Of a stretch of 64,000 nucleotides of DNA, positions 1-14,300 are shown piece after piece. Each line of letters begins with the position of its first letter. The first letter of the stretch is position 1. Origin of the DNA: Corydoras sp. C115 (lineage: Eukaryota; Chordata; Actinopteri; Siluriformes; Callichthyidae); NCBI GenBank assembly GCA_019802505.1, contig JAFMOC010000037.1, forward strand, positions 4,945,001 to 5,009,000, read 5' to 3'. Made by a program: the position numbers and the translations under genes. The notes beneath the pieces are model-generated. The model ran no database searches and was not told the DNA's origin. It worked only from the letters and a program-made list of their open reading frames with translations.

Positions 1-841
1 ACCGAATAGATGCTCAAAGTGGAGCGGTGCAACTGATCACTGTTAGCCCCAGACATTTTCTTACTAAAATCATAGAATGACAAAGCACATTAAAGCATAC
101 ACTGATCTAATTCGTGGTGTCTGGGTTTGATACATACCAAAGATGAGAATATATTAGTGTCTACGTTAACAGACAAGTCTTTACAGTATTCTACTGCACC
201 TTGTGTATGTGTGGAGTGAGGAAGCCTCTGTAATAGGTTTCAACTAGCTGTTAGCTTCTAGTTTCAGAGACAATAAGAGAATCTAATCCAGCTTTGGGTG
301 TTTAATTATTAATTTGCTCACCTGGATGAGCATGGCTTCCTTCTGTGATGCACTCGAGTACAACACAATGCAGCAAAACAGATAACACAGCAAAAAAAAA
401 ACTGTCACATACACAAATAAATAACAGCTAAACTGATACAGATCAGAAGTGATAAAAAACCATGTGACCAGATGAGCTGATCACAAATACATGAACAGAT
501 CACCCAAACAGGTTGCCCAAACATTAATTGCTTACAGTTCAAGCTACAGGTCATATAACCAGGCAATACATGCAGCTGAACATATGCCACAGACCTGAAA
601 CATCAGTTAACAGCTTCCAAGATGAACCACATACAGGTCACAAAGAAATGAGCAGCATGCAGAGCAACTAAAAACAGAGCTCACAAACATAAACCATGTA
701 AATGTATGCTAAACAGCTCCCACTGCTCAGGTCAAAGAATTCAACACTGAATCCATGATCTGATACACTGGTCTCAACTGTACATTTTTTATATCTTACA
801 ATAAACAGTTGGCATTAGTTATATTTTAAGTGAATTCCATC
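1..841. other. Unannotated AT-rich sequence downstream of pla2g6
   Basis: I see no exon, RNA gene or recognisable repeat here. The longest open frames are about 60 codons and have no family similarity or splice context. It lies more than 2.5 kb beyond the pla2g6 stop codon, so it is either intergenic or part of a neighbouring gene whose exons are outside the window. Confidence 0.5.
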
Positions 842-1126
842 TCATTTCATTATCTTGACTTCTTAATCCTATGCTAGGATTGTGGGGGTGCTGAGTGGAT
901 ACACCCAGGACAGGGTGCGAATCCGTTGCTGGCACACACTATATAAAAGAAAGTGCCAATGTAGAGCAGCCAATTGACCTTGAATCCATATCTTTGGACA
1001 GCGGTAGGAAATTTTAGAATCTGGAAAAAAACCAACATGGACACAGGGAAAACATAAAAAAAATCTTATTTTCCTGATAAAGATTCAAACCTGGATCCAC
1101 AGTGCTGAATGCCCGCTGTACCATTT
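842..1126 (-). mobile_element. Old, diverged V-SINE-type copy
   Basis: On the minus strand this matches the SINE seen repeatedly in the window, but with many substitutions and deletions. Recognisable pieces on the plus strand are the 'acacccaggacagggtgc' segment at about 901, the 'caattgaccttgaatccat' segment at about 971 and the degenerate head near 1095-1126. No target-site duplication is evident, which fits an old insertion. Confidence 0.6.
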
Positions 1127-3391
<2,265 letters not shown>

Positions 3392-4540
3392 TCAGGTCTG
3401 CAAAAGTTGTTGTGCTAGAGTGCGTATAAGTTCCCGGTTCTCATAGAGATACATCTGCGTCTCCCATAGCATGTTTACCAGAATGGCATCGCTCACTTCA
3501 TCCAGCATCACTTCTGTCGATAGTTGTGGGCTGAACCTGAGAGAGAAAGTGAATGAGAGAACACAAGTGCGTTACAAAGAAGAGCCCTATGACTCAAAAT
3601 AATGGGAAACAGATTATGCAACTTCATTACTGTCTGTAAACTTAAATATATTTAATATTGATTTAAAATGTTCATAATAATCATAAGGCATGCAAGATCA
3701 GTGCTACTTCTTTAAAGTTACATATAAAGGTACATGTACAAACTTACCTATGATAGTGGATATCAGTCATTTCACACCAGGCTCTTGCTCTGTCTACAGC
3801 ACAACCATCAGAGTCTGTACACTAAAAAGCCAAACACACAAGAACATGCAGCCGCGTACAAAACAGGCCTTTATCTTGCTTATTTATAATTTATCAGGTC
3901 CCAATAAATCATAAAGCTAGAGACACACAGTTCTCTCTCCCCTTAACACAGCCCAACATTGATCAGACCTTTGAATCAAACTGAGGACCCTAAAACGGTT
4001 TGATGAAAAGTAGAAGTGTCTGTGTGTAGACTTACACAGTCCACCAGCATCTTGCCCAACTCCTTGACTCCAACAAAGCTCTTGGCAAGTTCCAGAGGGT
4101 TTGAGGGTCTAAACACATCTACAGAGTTTACTGCCACCTGAGGGGGTTTACCGGTTCCCAAAGAGAGCACCACACTGAGACGATGCACCTCACTTTCCCG
4201 TCCCTGAAGCAAACATATTAAATATCTAACTACATTATATAGTATAGTAACATAAATACATACACACACACACAATGATCTGGACTTTACAACTCACGTG
4301 TTGATTCTGTATACAATGACTGAACACTATAACAGGAAATTATTTTAAACTCTTTAGTCTTCACTCTCAAAACAGCCTTAAGTTTTGTGTGTTATGAATT
4401 ACTGCTCACTATGGCCACAATATAGAATTATGTTTATTGTTGATGAATTTAACAATTCATTTCTGTCACATAAGAGACTGCATAAAAGAAAGAGGTGAAG
4501 ATTTCAGCACAACTATAACCAACAATGTTCTGAAAAAAAA

Positions 4541-4574
<34 letters not shown>

Positions 4575-7500
4575 TCATTCATTCATTATCTCCCGCTTTA
4601 TCCTCTATTAGGGTCGCGGTGGGGTTCCCCATGCCCATCCAGGGGAGAACGTCTCGGGCGCTGGGCAGATAGACCCAGGACAGGGCGCCAATCCATCGCT
4701 GGGCACACACTCACTCACACAGACACACTCTATATGGGGCAATTTTGAGAATTCAATTGACTTGATCCATGTTTTTGGACTGTGGGAGGAAACCGGAGAA
4801 CCCGGAGGAAACCCACGCAGACACGGGGAGAACATGGAAACTCCACCCAGATAGGGATTCGAACCGGGAACCCCTAGCGCTGAGAGGCGAACGTGCTAAC
4901 CACTAAGCCACCGTGCCGCCTAATAATAATAATTTTTAAAGATATTTAACACCCATACAGGATGTGTCTGGTACATATGAAGAGGACATGAAGATCAAGA
5001 ATCTAACATCTCTAGTACATCGACCTTACTGTTCGGATTCTGCCATTTTATTTCTGATTGGCTATCTGCACTTCTGTGTATTCTCACTTCTACATATAAT
5101 TTTGTTTTGATCTTAAAAGTGGCGCCTGCACCAGTACCTGCTCTGTGTGAAGCAGACATTCAGAAAATACAAATTGTTACACATTAATAATATTAAATGA
5201 TTAATTTTTTACAAAGGTTAAGTGTAACATTGTGTTAATTACAGTAAGAAACAACAAAAGAGTGAGACCTGAGCTTTAAGTGATTTGTTGTACTGGTGAA
5301 TTTCAGTCATGGCATCTAACGTTGGGTTGTTCGCCAGCAGCCCTCCATCCAGAAAGCGCCCCATTGGTCGAAAGTATGTAGGAGCAGCTCCACTAGAGCG
5401 AGCAGCTCGCCATACTACCTGTTCTGTGAAGGATTAAAAAGCAGTATATTTATACATCATTATAAAAAAAAATTAAAATAAAAAAAAATAATAAAACTTG
5501 CATACACGCCAACAGCCCAGGTGATGTACCGTGTACAGGTGAGTGTCTTACTGTGCCCCCTTTTCTCACACTCACATGCGTGCGCACACACACACACTCA
5601 CATACACACAAAAACACACCTTCATCTGTCACCTTTCTACGCTTTCTGACAGGCTCGGTAGTGCATCCTACTATTAAAACATCCTCATCCTCCCATCCTG
5701 CAACACCACCATCACCATCAATGAGAGACTATAAACACACACACCTAGCATGTACACATACTGGTTTTTACACACATCAAAACAGTCCATCTGTGTTCCA
5801 AAGTAACACTCGTCAGAACGCAAAACAGAAATGCAGATGATCCTGTATAACGAACATGAAGCATGATGGCATTTAGTAACTTTAACTTTTTTCCCCTTTT
5901 ACCTTTATTACAGTGGGATCAAGTCTGCATACACAATGTTGCAGGTGGAGTGTAGTTAAATGATGATTAATATTTGTGGATTTTAAAGCAATGATAAATG
6001 ATGAAGACTGATATGAAATCAGGATCATTAACTTGAATAAGTTGTATGTTATAAAGAGAGAGAATAAATTGTACATTTATGTCATCTGTTAAATGCATTT
6101 TCATCTTGCAGATAGTTAATTTCTCTACTGTTCACTTATTCTCTTTCAGGTTTCACCATTTAGCACTTTTACCATTAATAATTTCAATATACAAATAAAT
6201 GTCTTAGATGTACAAAATCACATATCCAAATCTAAACCTTTAGTTAGTTCAGTTAAAGCATAATCTAAAAAAAACCCATATTTGCATGTATTAAAACTTT
6301 TACAATTATATAATCGTGTCTTTGTGTGTATGACCATTTGGTTGTTTGGTTTTTTTACCCTCTGGGATGGTCAGTGGCTTGAAGCTGGCAGAAGAAGCAT
6401 ATGGTGGAACTCTCTGTATAGAGGGAGGTTCATAGTTCCTGAAAATGTGCAACTCCCCAGGATGTCTGTCTGCTAAAACACTAGTGACCATAACCCTGAG
6501 AAAGAGAAAGTCAACAAGACAATTAAATAAATCTGCATTTTCGCAGATGCTATTTCAATTTTTTTAACCTTTCCAGTCCCTCCATTATTATATGTTGTAA
6601 CCAAGCAACTAACTGCAATGCTTTTCAGTTTATCCAGCACGTGTTTTTGTGACACTCACTTGGGGTGTGTGACATCAGTCATTCTGGTATTTTCCCCAAA
6701 CTCCTGTTGTAGGAACTCCTCCAGAGGAGCAGATTCATATGGCCTTGAGCCCTTGAAAACCTGGTCTTTCATTCGAAAGTACAAACAACGCAGGTACTCC
6801 ATGGATTTTCCTATACACACAGAGACAAAAATAGATGAGAAAATAGGGTCAGTGTTGGAGATCCAAATTTAGGTCATACGTTTTATGAACAGTTTAGCAA
6901 TGGTTCTAGAATTTAAAGAATATAAATAATCTACATTTGCAAATATATTTAAAAGGATCTTTAAACAAATCTGTCTAGTAATTTCATAATAATCATAATA
7001 ATTTAAAATACAAAATTATATGCTCATACATCTAGCCTCACACTCACCATGGACAACAGCAAGAGCCAGGATACCACCAGTGCTAGTGCCAGCAACCCAG
7101 TCAAACAGCTCTCTGATTGGGCGACCTGCTTCCTTCTCTAATGCAATTAGCATCTGTATCAGAACCAAGCCTTTAATGCCTCCTCCATCCAAACACAACA
7201 ATCTGTCTATTCTAAAGACACAATATCATGAAAATAAGCAATCCTGGAATTTTATACCTGAAATTTTTTTTTAAATACTTGTATTGTAACAAATAAATAG
7301 TACAGTAGCAAAACCAAATGATAATTATTTCCTCAACCCTTATTTTTTATTTTTAAGTTAGGTAGAAAACAATGCATGAGGTTTTAATTTTAGGAACTAG
7401 AATGTTTCACACTAATATTTCTAAAATGTAACTGAAACTGGGATTAAAGACATTTATTAGATGAATGCTTCCCATCAAATCAAGTCGCAATGCATTCCAT

Positions 7501-7598
7501 CGATACATACCTGCCTTCAGGTTTAAAGCCATCCACTTCAGTGTACCCCCGGCTCATGGCACTGATGGCAGCAGCCACATGCACAAGATCATTAAAGC
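3392..7598 (-). CDS. pla2g6: pla2g6 patatin-like catalytic domain exons (coding exons 9-16)
   Basis: Eight exons encode the catalytic half. Exon 7048-7211 carries LLCLDGGGIKG, the glycine-rich oxyanion/nucleotide-binding loop, and the lipase elbow GTSTGG. Exon 5269-5423 carries GRFLDGGLLANNPT with the second member of the Ser-Asp dyad. Exon 4036-4203 encodes SLGTGKPPQV and the conserved DVFRPSNP block. The last exon (3392-3536) ends in TGA. Junction phases agree throughout. Exon 3748-3821 has only 74 bases but is required for frame and matches the family (CTDSDGCAVDRARAWCE). Confidence 0.95.
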
Positions 7599-8213
7599 CT
7601 GTCAGCAAGCCCAAAGAAAAATAAGGTTACACACTATGCTATCTGGAACTAATTATATTATAAAAATAATAATATTTATGCCCAAGTAACAGTTCAGCTT
7701 TGGCATTAATTAATTGTTTAGCTTTGCCTTTTTTCACCCTATAGTTTGAAACTAACAAAACTCTGGTATGGAAATAAGTAACAATAACTTTAAAGATTAC
7801 AAAGCAATTGTATTAAAATGCTCCATTTTATCCACAGTTATGTATCGACTTATCGATTTACACTGTCACTACTGACTATTTTTTTCTTGCCACGCATTTT
7901 CACATACATACAGGCTCATGCAGCATATTTTAAGTTGACATCCTCTACATGAAACAAACCTACATGGTCCGCAATGGGGCACTAACAAAAATAAATAATA
8001 TAGATATTACAATCTGTAATTTGTAATGTAGAAGTACAAAGACCATGTATGGATGTACTACTTTGTAGTGTATATATATATATATATTTCATTAATTCAT
8101 TATCTCCCGCTCTATCCTCTATTAGGGTCGCGGTGGGGTTCCCCCATGCCCATCCAGGGGAGAACATCTCGGGCGCTGGGCAGATAGACCCAGGACAGGG
8201 CGCCAATCCATCG

Positions 8214-8300
<87 letters not shown>

Positions 8301-11300
8301 GCATGGACTATGTACCAACAATATATAGCGTCGGCTTAAAATGATTAACTTTGATATTCACTTTTGTAAACATTGTTCTTGAATAGTTGGTGTAGCAATT
8401 TATGTAGGTGGAATAACTTAATTTTAAGTTAATAGAAAATAAGTTGCTTCACATCCAAATACCAAATTTTTAAAAAACTGTGTGACAACTAACTCATCTT
8501 AAGAAAATGCAGGATCTATAAAGGTTGTAAATGGAATGAGGACAAAGCCTATGGTTTTACCTATAGCCAGGGATGGGGATCTGCTGGTGACTGGGGACAG
8601 GACGTCAGGGGAGAGCGGACCACATCGCTCCACCCCGACACTACACAGCATGTTCAGCAGCACCTTGCGATTGGAGCCTTACAGCGGATGGTTCACACCA
8701 TGCAACAAAACACCCACATTCATTATGCACATGCATGAATACATACATAAAAACAAGTATGAGGAGGGAGCGTGAGACCCTAATAGTATAAGTGGAAAGG
8801 ATAGACTGTAGAGAACGGGGTGAGGGTTAAAAACTGGAAAGAGTGATGGAGCGAGAAAAAAAAGGGAGTTAATAAAATTCAAAATACAAACCTCATTGCC
8901 AGAAAAGTTGAGTTTTTGAAAATGCAATAGACTTTAAATGTGTTAATTCTGCTGACCCTTTAACTAACACATAAAAAGACAGGATTTAAACAACTTTTCT
9001 GGAAATGGGCTTTATATTTTTTATTTACATAGGAACATAAAAGCCATTATAGTCCACTGAAGTCTGCACATTCAATTGGTTTTCAGTGGAAAACTTATAT
9101 CCCATTCCAAAAACCATGACAGGTGAGACAGATGTGCTACAACAGCATGTCTTTGGAAAATGCTGCCTATTTAGGGAGAAGGTATGAATGAGGCCAAGCT
9201 CTGATTTTAGACTAGATACAAATAATGCTCTCTTTACTGTTACTTTGCATTATAGTACAGGACACTGTGGTTCTGTGGGTCTTTTATTCTATCCAAGTTA
9301 ATTCTTAGTATAGCTTTAACATTTCACTTCAATGCAAAGTCAAATATGTTTAATAACTAGGAAAGGAGTCCATGGGTGTGGGGGGGATGGGGTGTATATT
9401 GTTGCTGTTTGTTCTAGTTCTGAAAGCTGTCCCACCTTCCCAGCTGTTATATAATCACAATAAAACACCCAATTCAGGCTGCTTAATATTCATATAAAAA
9501 CTCTTCAGCCTACAGCTTTCACTGAATTCTCGCTTTCTATTGCCCCACGCATACAATGTTGGCAATTGCACAGGTTCAAGTCTTGGCTATAACTTTAAAG
9601 TAATGTTAAAAAAAGTGGGTGGAATCTATTTTTCATAATTTCTTCCACAGTTCAACATTCTTTTCGTCTGATTTATAAACAGGTTTTTATTAGATTAGGT
9701 GATAAGACCTCCTTCACCAATATTAGTGCATGACCCCAATGGCAGGTAACAAAGAGACACCACTACATAGTATAAAGAGAACAAACTCAGAAGATTGTAG
9801 ATTGTTGTAGCTACAAAGTGGCAGCATCTACATGTTAACACTTGGTTTTAAAAGTAGGATGTGTTTATCACAATCTATATTTTCAAACATGCCAATACAT
9901 CATTGCTGACCTTTGCTTGTGCGGGCTGCGATGAGACCTGGAGTCTCTCCCACCTCATTGCGGATCTCCACATCGGCTCCAAACACAATTAGGGCTTTAA
10001 TTAAATCCATATTATCCAGCTGTAGTGCAGAAAAAAAACTGAAGTGATTTCCCAGCTTCTGTCATCAGTCTACTTAATTATACAGCTTCCTTTTTAATAA
10101 TCAGAATGAACAACACTTGAAATAAATTGTGTACCAAACAAAAGTGCTTTATCACTTTAAACTAATAACGGATACACACTGAAAACTCAAATGTATGATG
10201 TCCTCAGACCGGCACAATACTCTTAGGACCTCTCAGCGCCGGGGATCCAGGTTCGAATCCCGATCAGGGTGAAGTTTCTATGTTATCCCTTTGTTCGCTT
10301 CTGGGTTTTCCCCGTTTCCATCCAAAAACATGGATTGAAGGTAAATTAGCTGCTCTATATTGCCCCTCTTTAGTGTGTGTCTGCATTAGTGTGTCAGTGA
10401 ATGTATCTCTTTTATTTTACTTTATTTTAAAAAGCAGCAAATTAGAGACTCCCCCCCCTTAAATCTCTCCATATTCAGCCTGTAAGTAGCCTACATTCCA
10501 TTTCTGGCTGTTATGGGAAGAGTTTTTAGTGCTCTTGTTTCTCTCTCATGCAAGTTTAATATAAGGCCTTGGTGATGATGGGCCAAATAACTGAACAAAT
10601 AAAAATCCTAAAAAGTTAAGCATTATTTAAAAAAAAAACAGGTTTGGTTAAACAATCATAAATGTATTGGATAAAATCCTCTGCTAAATGGCCAATATTA
10701 AATACTTTTTTTTTGCCATTACTCATTGGCAACCACTAGAGGACACACTTCACAGTTAAAATGCCTGTGCTCTGACATATCAAACTCAGTTTTAGTTTGT
10801 TAAAATGATGTGATACACAACAAAGAAAACCTGCAAGTAGCACTCAAAACATCAGAACCTCCTCTATTCATCTAACAGTTTTAAAAGAAAGAAAGGTTGC
10901 CAGTCCAGACACACATATTCTCACCTATTTGAAATTTATTAATATTAAATTTTCTTATAGCATGGGACTGTGGAAAATTAGGGCTCTGCAAGCAAAAAAA
11001 ACTAAACTAGAACATGCAGATAGAACAGAGAGAACAAACTAAACACAGAAAAAACACTGACAAACCCTGCTGTGTGATAAGAGTATTAACCACTGTGCCA
11101 GACTCAGTTAAATTAGTCTTGCTGAAATATTTCAAACATGCAAATATCAAACATTTCAGTGTTTTCAAAATTGCAACTTGCTTATCAGTATTCACATTCG
11201 GTGCTTAAGTGTGTCCTTGTGAGTTCCAGTGTGTATGATGGTTTATCATTCCACAGGGAAGAAAAGACAAAAGCATACAATATCCTATAAACAAAGTTAT

Positions 11301-14300
11301 ACCTTCATGGCCAGGTGCAGTGCCGTGTTTCCATCCTGGCCTTTAACATTGGGGTTTGCTCCGTGGGTCAGCAAAACCATGGCAGCCTCATAGCGGCCCT
11401 TCTTGGTCAGGATGTGTAAGGGAGTGTCCCCAGTTTTACTAAGGTAGTTGATATTACATCCACGGTCCAGAAGCAGCCGGCTCATCTAACACAATTAAAG
11501 ATGTGCAGGTACATGTCAGTGTATGTAAAAATCATCTGAAAAGGCTATGTATGTATTTGCATTACTTTATTAAAGAAGCCTGCCCTTGATTAGAGCTCCC
11601 TGTATGTAAATAAGACACCTTTTACCCTTTCAGCAAAATCAATTGAACAACTTCTTCATATATCTTTGAAACGTCGAGAATGGCACAGCAATAAATCAGT
11701 TATTTGTAATCTACATGAACCTTTATTAAATAGATAAAGGAAAAAAATAAATAATTAATTTAATTTAAGGCGGCACGGTGGCCTAGTGGTTAGCACGATC
11801 TCCTCTCAGCACTAGGGATTCCCGGTTCGAATCCCCATCTGGGTGGAGTTTCCATGTTCTCCCCGTGTCCGCATGGGTTTTCTCCGAGTTCTCCGGTTTC
11901 CTCCCACAGTCCAAAAACATGGATCAATTCAATTGAGTTCTCCATATTGCCCCATATAGAGTGTGTATGAGTGAGTGAATGAGTGTGTGCCCAGCGATGG
12001 ATTGGCACCCTGTCCTGGGTCTATCTGCCCAGCGCCCGAAACGTTCTCCCCTGGATGGGCATCCCACGACCATTTAATGGAAAATAAAGCGGAAGATAAT
12101 GGATGGAATATAGCAAACCTTTAGTGTACACTGTTCAAATATATATATAGTGACGTATCTATAGTGATTTTAAAGCTCCTGCTAGTATTATTGCAACAAA
12201 CCGTATTTAGTATGCCTGGATGGGCATGGGGAACCCCACCGTGACCCTAATATATGATAAAGCGGATGATAATGAATGAATGAATTTAATTTAATTTAAT
12301 TTAATTTAAGCTGTTAAAGGTGGCACATGGGCCTGTTGAACATTGGGTCACATAGCCTGTTTTAAATTATTATTTTTAATGATATAAATACAAGACCTAA
12401 ACTGCTCAACAGTGCGTGGTCCCTGGAAACTGATTCTCAACTTCATGATGCACCATAAATTATTAAGCAGGCCAGTCAAACCTACATACACACATTTCTA
12501 TTAATTCACATTGATGTAATTCCTGCAAAATGAAGCCTAGCATCGTCCTGTTGAAAGAGACACGTAGTTCCTCAAAAAAACGACATGAACAGCAGATGTC
12601 CCTCCAAAATACCAGTATAAATCTTTGCATCAGCATTATTTTAATATGTATGCGAATCACCCATGTCATTAAAACTGATTTATGGCCCTCACAGATGCTG
12701 GTTTTGGCATCTTTAAGTTGGTAAAATATATCATAATACCAAGACTTCTCTGAATACAGAAAACATTTCCACTTATAGCCAATTTTAGTGACAACAGACC
12801 AAAAAATTAAGAATAGATAGCACTAGATTGTGTCATATGATTTAGCAGTAGTTGGCATTGCATTTTGAGCACATGGTTTTCTAGTGATCACTTTTTATAA
12901 AAACATGAACTTTTGATGGCAAAAAACATTGTCATTGCAATGACTAAACCTCCCATGAGTGTGAAAGTTTCTTACTTGCTAACCATATAGACTAATAGGA
13001 CTAACCATACAGTGGAGGTTGTGATTTGTATGGTGATTTTGTGATAATTTTTCCATTTCCCTGTTTGATAGATGACAACACATCTGACTCTAGTATACTT
13101 TAGTATAGAGAGGAGTTCATGGTTGATTCAATGACCACAATTGCATGTTCAGTGTGACCTGTGCTTGGTTTTCACTAAATGGGGCACGGTGCAGAATGTG
13201 GAGCAGAATGTGGAGACTTTTTTCTAGCAAACTCACCATAATTTATTTTTAAATTTTCATGAATCTAAACTTCCAACATACAAAATGAGGCCTCTAGAGT
13301 TTATGTAGCTTTATCATTGTGAAATAATGGATTTTAATGTGTTTAAACCTTGTGGAAAAAACCCCAGATTAAGGGGCATCATACATTTCCTATTTGGCGT
13401 TGTTGAGTCATCACACCAACTTCTGCCTTTTAGAGGAGAACATATTAATAGATGCATACACACCAGGTTTAAATAGTAATTTAGCACTAATAGATGGGCG
13501 TATATTAGAGGTAAAGTAAAGTTTTATGCTCTAGTTGTGTTACACTGTGCAGTTTTAACAAAGCAAAACTACTGACCTCTGCAGTCCTGGCCCAATGAAG
13601 AGGGGTTCCACCATACACCAGGTCTTCAGCCTGCAGCTGAGCAAAATTAGCATTTAGAATGGCCTCAGCACAGCTGTAGAAAAAGAAAAGGTGTGTGAGA
13701 AAACAATCGTGAGAAATAAATCTTAGAAAACAAATGAAAATGAAAAACAAAAAAGTCAAAAAGGAATAAGCAGAAGAAAACAGAAAATAAAAGAACGAGA
13801 ATGAGAAACAACTAGAAAATAAGCAAAAAAGAAAGTGAATGATGCAGAAAAAAAATCTGAAAAAGAATTTAATTTTTACCATCATCTCAAATTTAAGAAA
13901 TACTTTTTTCAATTTATATATAAATTAAAAAATATATATATTAAAAATAGTAATTGTTCTAGAAACTGATGCCTGTAATGAGTGTGCTGACTTTTCTTTA
14001 CTGATGAAATCGATATAACATAAAATTTAATCACAGTAACCAAAAGTTTTGTATAGGTCGGTTTTTATAAAAAATTTAAAGCCATTACTGCAGCTTCTTC
14101 TGAAGCAATGTGTTTATTAGCACAGCTCACCCCTTGGCATTGGCCTTCATGGCCACATGGATTGGATAACCCACACCCCCAACAACATCACTGCGAGCTC
14201 CACCTCTCATGAGTGCCACGGCTGTCTCTGCCTTCCCTGAATGACAAGCTACATGAAGAGGAGTCTCTCCAGCCAAATTCAATTCATTTATCCCGGCACA

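Noticed and set aside
10225..10270. Possible tRNA gene (B-box GTTCGAATCCC)
   Set aside because: It is the head of a diverged SINE; no cloverleaf with acceptor and anticodon stems can be formed.
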